DNA of 31,885 bases from an uncultured Bacilli bacterium (lineage in GTDB: Bacteria > Bacillota_I > Bacilli_A > RF39 > UBA660). The translations under genes and the position numbers were made by a program. The DNA is taken from positions 1 through 31,885 of the forward strand of contig CANQYF010000003.1 in the NCBI GenBank assembly GCA_947628075.1, read 5' to 3'. A model generated the notes under the pieces. It did not search any database, was not told the origin of the DNA, and saw only the letters and a list, made by a program, of their open reading frames with translations. This document shows positions 8,622-17,399 of the stretch, one piece after another. The stretch's first letter is position 1. Each line of letters begins with the position of its first letter.

Positions 8622-11171
8622 ATGAAAAGAAATGAAGTAGATAGATCAAAACTAAGTCCCATGATGAAACAATATATGGAAATAAAAGATCAATATAAAG
8701 AAGAGCTTTTATTCTTTCGTCTTGGTGATTTTTATGAATTATTCTTTGAAGATGGTTTAATCGCGTCTCGAGAATTAGAATTAACGTTAACAGGCAAATC
8801 CGCTGGTTTAGATGAAAAAGTTCCAATGTGTGGTGTTCCTTATCATGCCGTTAAAAGTTATATTGAAAAACTGGTAAATAAAGGATATCGTGTCGCAATC
8901 TGTGAACAATTAGAAGATCCTAAAAGTACTAAAGACACTGTTAAAAGAGGAGTAGTAGATGTTATTAGTAAAGGAACTATTACAGACTTTGAACTTTTAG
9001 ATGAAAAAAATAATTCTTATATTGCTAGTATTCTAGAATTTAGTGATATTTATATTATTACATATGCTGATATTTCCACAGGAGAACTTTGTAGTTTAAC
9101 TATCCCAAATAAAGAAGAAAATTTAATAAGTGAAGTATTATCTTTAGGAATTAAAGAAGTAGTCCTTTTAGATAATTTAAATGTATCTTTAGTAGATTTA
9201 CTCAAAAATCGTTATGGTATTGAAGTAGAATTTAGTAAAGAATATTATAATGAAGACTTAGATGTTATTGATAAAGTTAGTGATGCAAGAGCCAAAGCAG
9301 GAATTAAACATTTATTTTACTATTTAGTCGTAAGAGAACTAAAAAGTATTACCCATTTTAATGAATGTAAGATTATATCGAAAATTGATTATTTAGAAAT
9401 GGATATTCATACTGTAAGAAATTTAGAATTATTTGAAACAATTCGGCTAAAAGATAGAACATATTCTCTTATTTGGTTACTTGATAAATGTAAAACGGCG
9501 ATGGGCTCAAGAAAATTACGAAGTTATTTAATGTATCCTTTAAAAGATATTAACGAATTAAATAAAAGATATGATTATATTGAAATTTTAAATAATAATT
9601 TTATTTTAAAAGATGAACTTAAAAATTTATTATATGAAATATATGATTTAGAAAGATTATGTGGTAAAGTCAATACAGGAAGTGTAAATGGTAGAGACTT
9701 ATTACAATTTAAAAATAGTTTGAAAGTATTACCAAGAATTAAAGAAATCATTGATGAATTAAAACTTGATTATAATTTAGATACTCATCAAGATATCTAT
9801 ATGTTATTAGAACAAGCTTTATATGAAAATCCACCGATAAGTATTAAAGAAGGTTATTTAATTAAAGATGGCTATAACGAAGAATTAGATGAACTAAAAA
9901 AGATTAGAAGTGGGGGAAAAGATTTTTTAAGAGACTTTGAAAATAAAACTAAAGAAGAAACTGGAATTAAAAATTTAAAAGTAGGTTTTAATAAAATATA
10001 TGGTTATTATATTGAGGTTTCTAAAGGCCAAGCTAAAGAAGTTAAAGAAAACTTTGGTTGGGAAAGAAGACAAACATTAACAACGGCAGAAAGATTTATA
10101 TCAAAGGAATTAAAGGAAAAAGAAGAACTTATTTTAAATGCGGAAGAAAGAATTATTGACTTAGAATATAATTTATTTATCGAAATAAAAAATATAATTA
10201 AAAAAGAAATTTTGAAAATCAAAAAGACAGCCGATGTTATAAGTAATTTAGACGCAATGTTATCATTATCTATTTGTAGTGAAGAATTAAATTTAGTAAG
10301 ACCTACTTTAAATAATGAAAAGAAATTAGAAGTAGAAGCAGGAAGACACCCAGTAGTGGAACTTGTCAGTGGAGATGACTATGTAGCTAATGATATCCAT
10401 ATTAATAAAGATAAAACTACTTTATTAATAACTGGCCCTAATATGAGTGGTAAATCAACTTATATGCGTCAAATTGCAATTATTATATTGATGGCTCAAA
10501 TGGGATCGTTTGTTCCGGCTAAAAAAGCTAATCTGCCAATCATTGATAAAATATTTACAAGAATTGGGGCATCTGATGATTTAGTAAGTGGCGAATCAAC
10601 TTTTATGGTGGAAATGAAAGAAGCTAGAAATGCTCTTATAAATGCTACTCCTAATAGTTTAATTATTTTTGATGAATTGGGAAGAGGAACTGCAACCTAT
10701 GATGGAATGAGTTTAGCTCAAGCGATATTAGAATATGTATCCGATAATATTAAAGCTTTAACTTTGTTTTCAACGCATTATCATGAACTTACCAGTTTAG
10801 AAAAAAAATATAAAACAATTAAAAATATTCATGTTTCCGCTATTGAAGAAGAAGGCAAGATAACATTTTTACATAAAGTAAAAGAAGGAGCTGTTGATAA
10901 AAGCTATGGTATTCATGTTGCAAGACTTGCTAATATGCCAGAATCTTTATTAATAAGAGCGGAGAGTATTTTAAAAGAGTATGAAAGTGGTAGTAAGAAA
11001 AATAATATAGATAATAGTAAAGTTCAGTTAGCTTTTGATTTTGAAGAAAAAGCATTACCTAAAGATGATGATTTAAAAAAGAAAATCGAAAGTATTGAAC
11101 CATTAAATATGACTCCAATTGAAGCTTTAAATTATTTATATGAATTAAAACAAAGTATAAAGAAAGATTAA
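8622..11171 (+). CDS. mutS: DNA mismatch repair protein MutS
   Basis: MutS recognises mismatches and small loops and starts methyl-independent repair in Gram-positive bacteria. Domains in order: mismatch-binding domain I with the Phe-x-Glu type motif inside FFRLGDFYELF (about 28-38), connector, lever and clamp domains, then the ATPase with Walker A TGPNMSGKST at about 604-613 and Walker B IIFDELGRG at about 680-688. Near the C-terminus QLAFDF (about 802) fits a sliding-clamp binding motif. Its length of 849 residues is normal. The ATG at 8622 is the only start after an in-frame stop at 8598, apart from a later ATG at 8658 that would shorten domain I. No Shine-Dalgarno sequence fits between the promoter and the start. 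mutL is not adjacent. Confidence 0.98.
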   Translation: MKRNEVDRSKLSPMMKQYMEIKDQYKEELLFFRLGDFYELFFEDGLIASRELELTLTGKSAGLDEKVPMCGVPYHAVKSYIEKLVNKGYRVAICEQLEDPKSTKDTVKRGVVDVISKGTITDFELLDEKNNSYIASILEFSDIYIITYADISTGELCSLTIPNKEENLISEVLSLGIKEVVLLDNLNVSLVDLLKNRYGIEVEFSKEYYNEDLDVIDKVSDARAKAGIKHLFYYLVVRELKSITHFNECKIISKIDYLEMDIHTVRNLELFETIRLKDRTYSLIWLLDKCKTAMGSRKLRSYLMYPLKDINELNKRYDYIEILNNNFILKDELKNLLYEIYDLERLCGKVNTGSVNGRDLLQFKNSLKVLPRIKEIIDELKLDYNLDTHQDIYMLLEQALYENPPISIKEGYLIKDGYNEELDELKKIRSGGKDFLRDFENKTKEETGIKNLKVGFNKIYGYYIEVSKGQAKEVKENFGWERRQTLTTAERFISKELKEKEELILNAEERIIDLEYNLFIEIKNIIKKEILKIKKTADVISNLDAMLSLSICSEELNLVRPTLNNEKKLEVEAGRHPVVELVSGDDYVANDIHINKDKTTLLITGPNMSGKSTYMRQIAIIILMAQMGSFVPAKKANLPIIDKIFTRIGASDDLVSGESTFMVEMKEARNALINATPNSLIIFDELGRGTATYDGMSLAQAILEYVSDNIKALTLFSTHYHELTSLEKKYKTIKNIHVSAIEEEGKITFLHKVKEGAVDKSYGIHVARLANMPESLLIRAESILKEYESGSKKNNIDNSKVQLAFDFEEKALPKDDDLKKKIESIEPLNMTPIEALNYLYELKQSIKKD

Positions 11172-11178
11172 TTTATAA

Positions 11179-11207
11179 TTTAAATTAGGAAAACTTTTTG
11201 TTATAAT
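11179..11207 (+). promoter_or_regulatory. Extended -10 promoter of nusB
   Basis: TG-N-TATAAT at 11199-11207 is a perfect extended -10. TTTAAA (11179-11184) at 17-base spacing is a modest -35. GTGGTG before the ATG at 11229 is the likely ribosome binding site. No clear terminator separates mutS from nusB. Confidence 0.72.
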
Positions 11208-11228
11208 TAGAAAAGTGGTGAAATTTTT

Positions 11229-11624
11229 ATGGCAAAAACGAGAAGTGAATTACGAGAAAAATGTATGATTATCTTATATCAATGGGATTTGTTCAAAAAA
11301 AATGGTGACAATATTTCAATTGATGACTTAATCAAGGAAAATTTAGAAATAGATAATGATTTTGTTAAAGATATTGTTTATGGTGTAGTTACTCATCAAA
11401 ATGAAATTGATGAAATCGCTAATAGTTATATGAAAGACTGGGATATTAATAGAATTGATAAAACAGGAGCAGCAATACTAAGAATGGGAATTTTTGAAAT
11501 AAAATATACTGATACCCCAGAAATAGTAGCAATTAATGAAAGTATTGAACTTGCTAAAAAATATAGCGATGATAATGTCCGCAAAATTATTAATGCGGTT
11601 TTAGATAAAATTGTAAAAGAATAG
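11229..11624 (+). CDS. nusB: Transcription antitermination factor NusB
   Basis: NusB binds boxA RNA with S10 (NusE) and promotes processive transcription of rRNA operons. The 131-residue all-helical product starts with the typical SELREKCMIILYQWDL and carries the conserved WDINRIDKTGAAILRMGIFE segment and AINESIELAKKYS. Length and order are normal. In many Firmicutes nusB sits with folD, xseA and xseB; here xseA and xseB follow but folD is absent. A separate promoter lies between nusB and xseA. Confidence 0.95.
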   Translation: MAKTRSELREKCMIILYQWDLFKKNGDNISIDDLIKENLEIDNDFVKDIVYGVVTHQNEIDEIANSYMKDWDINRIDKTGAAILRMGIFEIKYTDTPEIVAINESIELAKKYSDDNVRKIINAVLDKIVKE

Positions 11625-11625
11625 A

Positions 11626-11654
11626 TTGACTTGCGAAAATTTGTTTGCTATACT
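11626..11654 (+). promoter_or_regulatory. Promoter of xseA-xseB
   Basis: TTGACT (11626-11631), 17 bases, TATACT (11649-11654); each hexamer differs from consensus at one position. It begins two bases after the nusB stop. GAAAGGA before the ATG at 11681 is the ribosome binding site. Confidence 0.82.
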
Positions 11655-11680
11655 TTAACTAGTAAATAGAAAGGATCATT

Positions 11681-13012
11681 ATGGAAGAGAGAGAGTTTTT
11701 AAGTGTTAGTGAAGTAAATGATTATATTAAAGTTCTTTTCGATGGTGATAGTTTTCTTAATAAAATATATTTAAAAGGGGAAATATCAAATTTTAAAAGT
11801 CATACTCGAGGCCATTTATATTTTACTTTAAAAGATGAAGTTTCTCGCATCAATGCTGTCATGTTTCAAAGCAGTGCTCGGAATTTACAATTTGTGCCTG
11901 AAGATGGGATGAATGTTTTAGTAAAGGGGCGTATTTCTGCTTATCCCGCTAGTGGCAACTATCAAATTTACGTTGATTCAATGGAACTAGATGGTTTAGG
12001 AAATCTTTATATTGAATATGAAAAATTAAAAGAAAAATTATTTAAAGAAGGATTATTTAATAAAGACCATAAAAAGCCTATTCCTCAGTTTCCAAAACGG
12101 ATTGGTATTATTACGGCCGATACGGGTGCCGCTGTAAGAGATATTATGAGTACTATCAAAAGAAGATATTCATTATGTGAAGCAATTCTTTTTCCAAGTT
12201 TAGTGCAAGGAAAAGAAGCTGCTCCTAATATTGTTAAACAAATAGAAGTAGCTGATAATTTTGGCTGTGATATTTTAATAGTTGGTCGTGGTGGTGGCTC
12301 TATTGAAGATTTGTGGGCCTTTAATGAAGAATGTGTGGCAAGAGCCATTTATAATGCCAAAACACCAATCATAAGTGCTGTAGGGCATGAGCCAGATTTT
12401 ACCATTGCGGACTTTGTTGCGGACTTACGAGCACCAACTCCGACGGGAGCAGCAGAAATGGCAGTACCAACTATACTTGATATAAGTAATTTATTAAATC
12501 AATATAAATTAAGACTTAATAAAAATATTAAAAGTTTAATTAATACTAAATTTATCGAATTTAGAACATTAAAGAATTCATTTATCTTAAAAAATCCAAT
12601 GAGTTTATATGAAATGAAAGAGCAAAATTTAGATAAATTAATTGATAATTTAAATCGAAATATTACGAATGTTTTAGATACAAAAAAGAATAATTTAACC
12701 CTCTTAATTAATAAAGTAAAATTGTTAAGTCCAAATAATTTAATTAATAATAATCAAAACAAATTAAAAGAAATAACAACGAATTTAAACAATGTTATAG
12801 ATAGAAGAATGTTAAATATAAAACATCAGTTGGATAATTTAATTAATACTTTAAAACTATGTAACCCCTTAAATATTTTAAGTAATGGTTATTCATTAGT
12901 TACAAAAGAAGATAAAGTAATAAAAGATAGTAATAAATTAAAAATAAATGATGAAATTAACATTAAATTTAGTCAAGGTGAAATAATCGGAATAGTAAAG
13001 GAGATAAAATAA
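11681..13012 (+). CDS. xseA: Exodeoxyribonuclease VII large subunit
   Basis: This is the catalytic and DNA-binding subunit of ExoVII, which degrades single-stranded DNA from both ends. An N-terminal OB-fold (about 5-100) contains FLNKIYLKGEISNFK and GHLYFTLKDE. The catalytic core follows with RIGIITADTGAAVRDI, VGRGGGSIEDLWAFNEE and SAVGHEPDFTIADFVADLRA. The C-terminal region (about 260-400) is a long Asn/Leu/Lys-rich helical arm that in known structures binds XseB copies. It ends with SNGYSLV, as expected for the family. At 443 residues it is of usual length. Its stop overlaps the xseB start by one base. Confidence 0.97.
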   Translation: MEEREFLSVSEVNDYIKVLFDGDSFLNKIYLKGEISNFKSHTRGHLYFTLKDEVSRINAVMFQSSARNLQFVPEDGMNVLVKGRISAYPASGNYQIYVDSMELDGLGNLYIEYEKLKEKLFKEGLFNKDHKKPIPQFPKRIGIITADTGAAVRDIMSTIKRRYSLCEAILFPSLVQGKEAAPNIVKQIEVADNFGCDILIVGRGGGSIEDLWAFNEECVARAIYNAKTPIISAVGHEPDFTIADFVADLRAPTPTGAAEMAVPTILDISNLLNQYKLRLNKNIKSLINTKFIEFRTLKNSFILKNPMSLYEMKEQNLDKLIDNLNRNITNVLDTKKNNLTLLINKVKLLSPNNLINNNQNKLKEITTNLNNVIDRRMLNIKHQLDNLINTLKLCNPLNILSNGYSLVTKEDKVIKDSNKLKINDEINIKFSQGEIIGIVKEIK

Positions 13013-13236
13013 TGGAAGAAAAATCATTTGAAACTAATTTAAAAGATTTAGAATCTTTAGTAAAAGAACTGGAAACAGGTAATGTACCTTTAGAGGACGC
13101 CATCAAAAAATATACAGAGGCAATGGAACTAGCCAAAAGTTGTAGTGAAAAATTAAACAATGCTACAGAAAAAGTTAATAAAATATTAGCTAGTGATGGT
13201 GAATTAAAAGATTTTGAAGTAAAAGAAGAAAATTAG
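13012..13236 (+). CDS. xseB: Exodeoxyribonuclease VII small subunit
   Basis: XseB is a short helical-hairpin subunit; several copies coat the coiled arm of XseA. The 74-residue product has the family signature SFETNLKDLESLVKELETG followed by NVPLEDAIKKYTEAMEL and a second helix with CSEKLNNATEKV. The TAATG junction with xseA gives translational coupling, which suits the need for a fixed subunit ratio. The stop codon forms part of the terminator stem at 13234. Confidence 0.96.
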   Translation: MEEKSFETNLKDLESLVKELETGNVPLEDAIKKYTEAMELAKSCSEKLNNATEKVNKILASDGELKDFEVKEEN

Positions 13237-13257
13237 ACTTAAACAGTCTATTTTTTT
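13234..13257 (+). terminator. Terminator after xseB, including its stop codon
   Basis: TAGACT (13234-13239) pairs with AGTCTA (13245-13250) around a TAAAC loop, followed by seven T. The TAG stop of xseB is the first three bases of the stem. Confidence 0.85.
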
Positions 13258-13325
13258 GACACTCATTTGTCAATTATAAATATATAAAATAATGTCAAAG
13301 AGAGTAAATTTCTCTCTCTTTTATA

Positions 13326-13354
13326 TTGTCAAATTATAGCAAGAGACCTACAAT
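13326..13354 (+). promoter_or_regulatory. Promoter of the transglutaminase-like gene
   Basis: TTGTCA (13326-13331), 17 bases, TACAAT (13349-13354); each hexamer has one mismatch to consensus. It lies inside a possible TTG-initiated extension of the downstream frame, which argues that the real start is the ATG at 13395. Confidence 0.75.
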
Positions 13355-13394
13355 ATTATTAGAAAATATGAACATAATAAAAGTAGGTGATATT

Positions 13395-14618
13395 ATGGTT
13401 AATAGAAAAATAAATGGCCAAGAGATAAAGAAACCCAAAAAGAAAAATAAAGTAATTATAGTAATAACTATTATTATAATATTACTAGTAATATTGGCTT
13501 TTATTGGTTCTTATTTGTTTATGTATAATAAAAAATCTACAATAAAATATGAAAACGAAATTAAAGAAATTGCTAAGCAAAATGATATGGCTTTGATTGA
13601 TTATGAAGAAGAAGTGGAAAATAATACAACATGGACTTATGAAGAATTAGAAAGTAAATTAATAGACAAAAATAAATTAATAAATGGTACTAAGATTACT
13701 ATAGTAATTAATGATGAAATATTTAATGAAGGAGATTCATATACCTTTGTAATTGGGGAAACTAAAATAGATATTTATTTAAATAAAACGTATACTTATA
13801 AAATATTTAAAGAAGAAACTGAAGTAATTGAAAATAAAAAAGAAATAATTATTACAATTAAAGATACAACAGCTCCGATACTTGATGGCGTTAAAGATCA
13901 AACCATAACAGTAGGTGATACTATAGATTTACTTAAGGGTATTACAGCTAAAGATGATGTTGACGGTGAAGTCGAAGTAAAGATTGAGGGAGAAGTAGAT
14001 ACTCAAAAAGTGGGAACTTATAAAGTAAAAGTATATGCCATTGATAAAAGTGGTAACCAAGTTGAACAAGAAATGACTATTACAGTTAAAAAGAAAGCTA
14101 CCACTACAAAACCTTCAACAGGTACAACGACGACTAAACCAAGCACTAATAATAATACTTCTACTACATGCAAATATACTTCTTTATTAAAAAAAAGAGG
14201 ATATAGTAGTAAAGATGCTGATGCTTGCGAAAAAGATCGTCAATCAGTGGCCGTTGCGCAACAAATAGCCAATGAAATTTTAGCCAAAGGTTATACTACT
14301 GACTACGAAAAGGTAAGAGATGCTGCCGAGGCAGTAGCAAGTAATTATGATTATAATACTCATATTGAAGAGGGTTATGATTACAGAACTCCTTATGGAG
14401 TATTTATTAAACATGCGGCCTCTTGCGCAGGATGTACAAGAGCATTAATTTTAGTTTTAGAATTAATGGGCTTTACTAATTTAACTCATGCCAATGAAAA
14501 TGAATGGACACATCAATGGGTTATTTTAGAAATGGATGGCAAAAAAGGATTTGCAGATGGTCAAGTTGGTAGTGTTGGTTTTGGTTGTTATTTTAATGAC
14601 GATACTTGTACAGAGTAA
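13395..14618 (+). CDS. Membrane-anchored Ig-like / transglutaminase-like cysteine enzyme
   Basis: This 407-residue protein has a basic N-terminus, a membrane segment (about 19-43), a linker domain (45-155), and a bacterial Ig-like domain of the DUF5011 kind at about 156-232 (DTTAPILDG, TVGDTIDLLKGITA, DKSGNQ). A Thr/Pro/Ser/Lys spacer (about 235-257) leads to a C-terminal transglutaminase-like domain. The likely catalytic triad is Cys344 (SCAGCTRAL), His373 (THQWV) and Asp388 (FADGQ). It should act outside the cell as a protease, peptidase or crosslinker; the substrate is unknown. ATG 13395 is chosen because TAGGTGA lies just upstream and a promoter lies before it. A lipoprotein gene follows 23 bases after its stop. 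Confidence 0.8.
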   Translation: MVNRKINGQEIKKPKKKNKVIIVITIIIILLVILAFIGSYLFMYNKKSTIKYENEIKEIAKQNDMALIDYEEEVENNTTWTYEELESKLIDKNKLINGTKITIVINDEIFNEGDSYTFVIGETKIDIYLNKTYTYKIFKEETEVIENKKEIIITIKDTTAPILDGVKDQTITVGDTIDLLKGITAKDDVDGEVEVKIEGEVDTQKVGTYKVKVYAIDKSGNQVEQEMTITVKKKATTTKPSTGTTTTKPSTNNNTSTTCKYTSLLKKRGYSSKDADACEKDRQSVAVAQQIANEILAKGYTTDYEKVRDAAEAVASNYDYNTHIEEGYDYRTPYGVFIKHAASCAGCTRALILVLELMGFTNLTHANENEWTHQWVILEMDGKKGFADGQVGSVGFGCYFNDDTCTE

Positions 14619-14641
14619 TATAAAAGACAAAAGGTGATAAA

Positions 14642-15109
14642 ATGAAGAAAATATTGATTATATTTATAAGTTTGTTTCTTATAACATCTTGTGGTAAAAA
14701 TGAAGATCAAGTTTTAATAAATAATGAAGAATATAAATTGGGTGATACAATTAATATTAAATTAAATTTTAAAAATGATGATAAGCCAGCTAAATTATGC
14801 CCTACTATTAAAATAACGAGGGAAAAAGAAAATAAATCTAATATTGCAACATCACTAGATTATCATTCTGAAAATTTAGAAACTTTGAATTACAGTATTA
14901 AGTCCTTAAATGAAAGTGATAATAATGGTTGGCATTTACGATTAGATTTAGAGAAAATAAGTGATGAAAATATTATTTATCTAGAAGAAATTACAAATTT
15001 AAAACTAACTATTAAAGAAGCGGGTAATTATCATATTACTTTAGATGATACTGAAGAAGAATGTTATACCAAATATAAGAATGATTTAAATTTAGAAATA
15101 ACGAAATAA
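14642..15109 (+). CDS. Small lipoprotein, unknown function
   Basis: A signal peptide with lipobox LITSC (Cys at about residue 17) predicts lipidation and surface display. The mature part of about 138 residues is Asn/Asp/Glu/Lys-rich and appears beta-rich. It has a hydrophobic-polar pattern (KLGDTINIKLNFKN, GWHLRLDLEKI, LKLTIKEAGNYHITLDD) that could form an Ig-like or jelly-roll sandwich. Two further cysteines (CPTIK and EECYTK) could form a disulphide. It is probably co-transcribed with the transglutaminase-like gene, using AAAGGTGA as ribosome binding site, and may be a partner or substrate; that is inference. I do not recognise a family. Confidence 0.75.
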   Translation: MKKILIIFISLFLITSCGKNEDQVLINNEEYKLGDTINIKLNFKNDDKPAKLCPTIKITREKENKSNIATSLDYHSENLETLNYSIKSLNESDNNGWHLRLDLEKISDENIIYLEEITNLKLTIKEAGNYHITLDDTEEECYTKYKNDLNLEITK

Positions 15110-15125
15110 GTTATTTCTTTTTTTT
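15095..15125 (+). terminator. Terminator with the lipoprotein stop codon in its loop
   Basis: A perfect 8-bp stem (GAAATAAC 15095-15102 with GTTATTTC 15110-15117) with a 7-base loop holding the TAA stop (15107-15109), followed by eight T. Confidence 0.88.
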
Positions 15126-15136
15126 AAATTATAAAT

Positions 15137-15142
15137 TATAAT
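15137..15142 (+). promoter_or_regulatory. -10 box of priA
   Basis: TATAAT at 15137-15142 follows the terminator directly; no good -35 is seen because the expected position is in the T tract. It places the transcript start near 15149, so the ATG at 15161 (with GGAG at 15151-15154) is a better start than the ATG at 15149. Confidence 0.55.
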
Positions 15143-15160
15143 TTAGTTATGGAGAATAAT

Positions 15161-17356
15161 ATGTATGCAGAAATATTAATTGAATATCCAACTAAAAAAA
15201 TAGATAAATTTTTTACTTATAAAATTCCTCTTGATTTACAAAATAAAATTAAAAGAGGGATGAAAGTAAAAGTACCATTTAATAATAAGATTATTAATGG
15301 TTTTGTTATGCAGATAATTAGTACATATAATAGTTCTTATGAATTAAAGGAGATAAAAGAAATAGTAGATGAAGAATTAGTTTTAAATGATGAATTAATG
15401 AATCTTGGTAAATTTTTACAAGAATCAACACTTTGTCCTTTAATAAGTGCTTATCAAACGATGTTACCATCTTCTTTAAAAATTAAAGATCAAGATACTA
15501 ATTATAAATTTTATAAAACTTATATTTTACCTAGTAAAAATGTAGAAGATTTACAAGAATATTTAAAAAATTATCATAAAAATAATTTACAAAGTAAATT
15601 ATTAAATGATCTTATTGGAAATGGAAAATTACTTAAGAAAAATTATTCTAATGCCGTAGTTAAAGCGTTAAAAGAAAAAAAATTAATTAAAATAATAGAT
15701 GAGCAAGAATATCGGATTAATAAAAGCAAAAAGAATAATATAAATAAACATAAATTAAATGAAGAACAACAATTAGCTTTTGAAAAAATATATACTAATA
15801 TTAAGAATAGTAATATTAAAACCTATCTTTTAGAAGGAGTTACAGGCTCTGGGAAAACAGAGGTATACTTAAATCTTATAGCTAAGACTTTAGAAATGGG
15901 AAAAACGGCGATAGTCCTTGTTCCCGAAATTACTCTTACCATGCAAATTGTTGAAAGATTCTATGAATGGTTTGGCTCTAATGTTGCCATCTTTCATAGT
16001 GCTTTATCAAATGGTGAAAAATATGATGAATATTTGAAAATAGTAAGAAATGAAGTAAGCGTTGTAGTTGGAACACGTTCAGCTATTTTTACTCCGCTTA
16101 AAAATATTGGGCTTATTATCATAGATGAGGAACATAGTGATACATATAAACAAGATAATATGCCAAGATATAATGCAATAGAGATAGCTAAAAAAAGAAT
16201 CGAGTATCATAATGCAACATTAGTTTTAGGAAGCGCTACTCCCACTTTAGAAGATAGAAGTAGGGCATTAAAAGGGGTTTATGAACATATTAAATTAACA
16301 AAGCGGGCAGGGATGGGACTTCTCCCTCAAGTCACAATTGTCGATATGTTAAAGGAAATTAAAAAGAAAAATTTTATTTATAGTGAAGAGTTAATCAAAA
16401 AAATAAAAGAAAGACTAGATAATCATGAACAAATAATAATATTATTAAATCGAAGAGGGTATTCAACGACAATTAATTGTTCTAATTGTGGTTATACTTA
16501 TAAATGTCCTCATTGTGATATTACTTTAACTTATCATAAATCAACGAATAATTTACGTTGTCATTATTGTGGCTATTTTCAAAAAAAAGATGAAGAATGT
16601 CCGAATTGTCATGAAAAAGCTTTGAATTATTTAGGATTAGGTACTGAAAAAGCAGAACTAGAATTGCAAAAACTATTCCCAGAAGCCAAAATATTACGAA
16701 TGGATCAAGACACTACTTCCAAAAAAGGCTCTCATGAAAAAATAATTGAAAGTTTCAAAAATAGAGAATATGATATTTTATTAGGTACCCAAATGATTAG
16801 TAAAGGCTTAGATTTTCCTTATGTATCTTTGGTAGGCGTAATAAATGCTGATAGCTCATTAAATATTCCTGATTTTAGAAGTAATGAGAGAACTTTTGCT
16901 CTTTTGTATCAAGCTAGTGGAAGAGCAGGTCGCAGTGGTTTAAAGGGCGAAGTAATTATTCAAACCTTTAATCCTGATAATTTCATTTTAAATTGTGTTA
17001 AAAATAATGATTTTGATAGTTTTTATAATTACGAAATGAATTTAAGAAGAATGTTAAAATATCCTCCCTATTATTATTTAGTTAGTTTAAAAGTAATTGC
17101 GAGTGATTACAATTTAGCTATGGAACATGCAACGAAAGTTGGTAATTATTTAAGGAAGAATATTGATAATAGCTCTATTGTTTTAGGGCCAACCACTGCT
17201 AGTTTATTTAAATTTAATAATAATTATCGTTTCCAAATAGTTATTAAATATCGTTTTGATGATTTACTAACTACAGCTTTAAAAAATTTAGATGATATTT
17301 ATATTAATGAAACTAAAGTAAATTTAGAGATAGATATAAGTCCTTTACATATTTAA
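15161..17356 (+). CDS. priA: Primosomal protein N' (replication restart helicase PriA)
   Basis: PriA recognises stalled forks and reloads the replicative helicase. The N-terminal 3'-end binding domain starts MYAEILIEYPTKKID, typical of the family. Then come the helicase motifs: Walker A GVTGSGKT at about 226-233, DEEH in IIDEEHSDTYKQ, and GSATPT. A zinc-binding insert carries eight cysteines (CSNCGYTYKCPHCD and later CHYCGYFQ and CPNCH). C-terminal helicase motifs follow with GTQMISKGLDFP and ASGRAGRSG. At 731 residues it is of usual length. The start was set at 15161 because it gives the family N-terminus and has GGAG at the right distance; an ATG four codons earlier lies at the predicted transcript start. 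Confidence 0.97.
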   Translation: MYAEILIEYPTKKIDKFFTYKIPLDLQNKIKRGMKVKVPFNNKIINGFVMQIISTYNSSYELKEIKEIVDEELVLNDELMNLGKFLQESTLCPLISAYQTMLPSSLKIKDQDTNYKFYKTYILPSKNVEDLQEYLKNYHKNNLQSKLLNDLIGNGKLLKKNYSNAVVKALKEKKLIKIIDEQEYRINKSKKNNINKHKLNEEQQLAFEKIYTNIKNSNIKTYLLEGVTGSGKTEVYLNLIAKTLEMGKTAIVLVPEITLTMQIVERFYEWFGSNVAIFHSALSNGEKYDEYLKIVRNEVSVVVGTRSAIFTPLKNIGLIIIDEEHSDTYKQDNMPRYNAIEIAKKRIEYHNATLVLGSATPTLEDRSRALKGVYEHIKLTKRAGMGLLPQVTIVDMLKEIKKKNFIYSEELIKKIKERLDNHEQIIILLNRRGYSTTINCSNCGYTYKCPHCDITLTYHKSTNNLRCHYCGYFQKKDEECPNCHEKALNYLGLGTEKAELELQKLFPEAKILRMDQDTTSKKGSHEKIIESFKNREYDILLGTQMISKGLDFPYVSLVGVINADSSLNIPDFRSNERTFALLYQASGRAGRSGLKGEVIIQTFNPDNFILNCVKNNDFDSFYNYEMNLRRMLKYPPYYYLVSLKVIASDYNLAMEHATKVGNYLRKNIDNSSIVLGPTTASLFKFNNNYRFQIVIKYRFDDLLTTALKNLDDIYINETKVNLEIDISPLHI

Positions 17357-17372
17357 TCATTCATGCTATAAT
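17344..17372 (+). promoter_or_regulatory. Promoter within the end of priA for the downstream gene
   Basis: TTTACA (17344-17349), 17 bases, TATAAT (17367-17372) with an extended TG at 17364. The -35 lies in the last codons of priA. Five of six -35 and all six -10 bases match consensus. Confidence 0.82.
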
Positions 17373-17399
17373 AAATCTCCTTTGGAAAGAGGGGTAATT

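Noticed and set aside
11170..11186. AATTTA/TAAATT stem after mutS as terminator
   Set aside because: Six A-T pairs only and no T run; chance in sequence of this composition.
13297..13322. Hairpin AAAGAGAG/CTCTCTTT as a second terminator after xseB
   Set aside because: The 9-base loop is long, the T tract is only four bases before A, and a better terminator already stands at 13234. Kept only as possible regulatory structure.
13326..13394. TTG-initiated N-terminal extension of the transglutaminase-like gene
   Set aside because: A TTGTCA-17-TACAAT promoter lies within it and the ATG at 13395 has a well-placed TAGGTGA. Similar extensions at 343 (GTG), 17382 (TTG), 18023, 23418 (GTG), 26627 (TTG), 27271 (TTG), 28204 and 30164 were rejected on the same kind of evidence.
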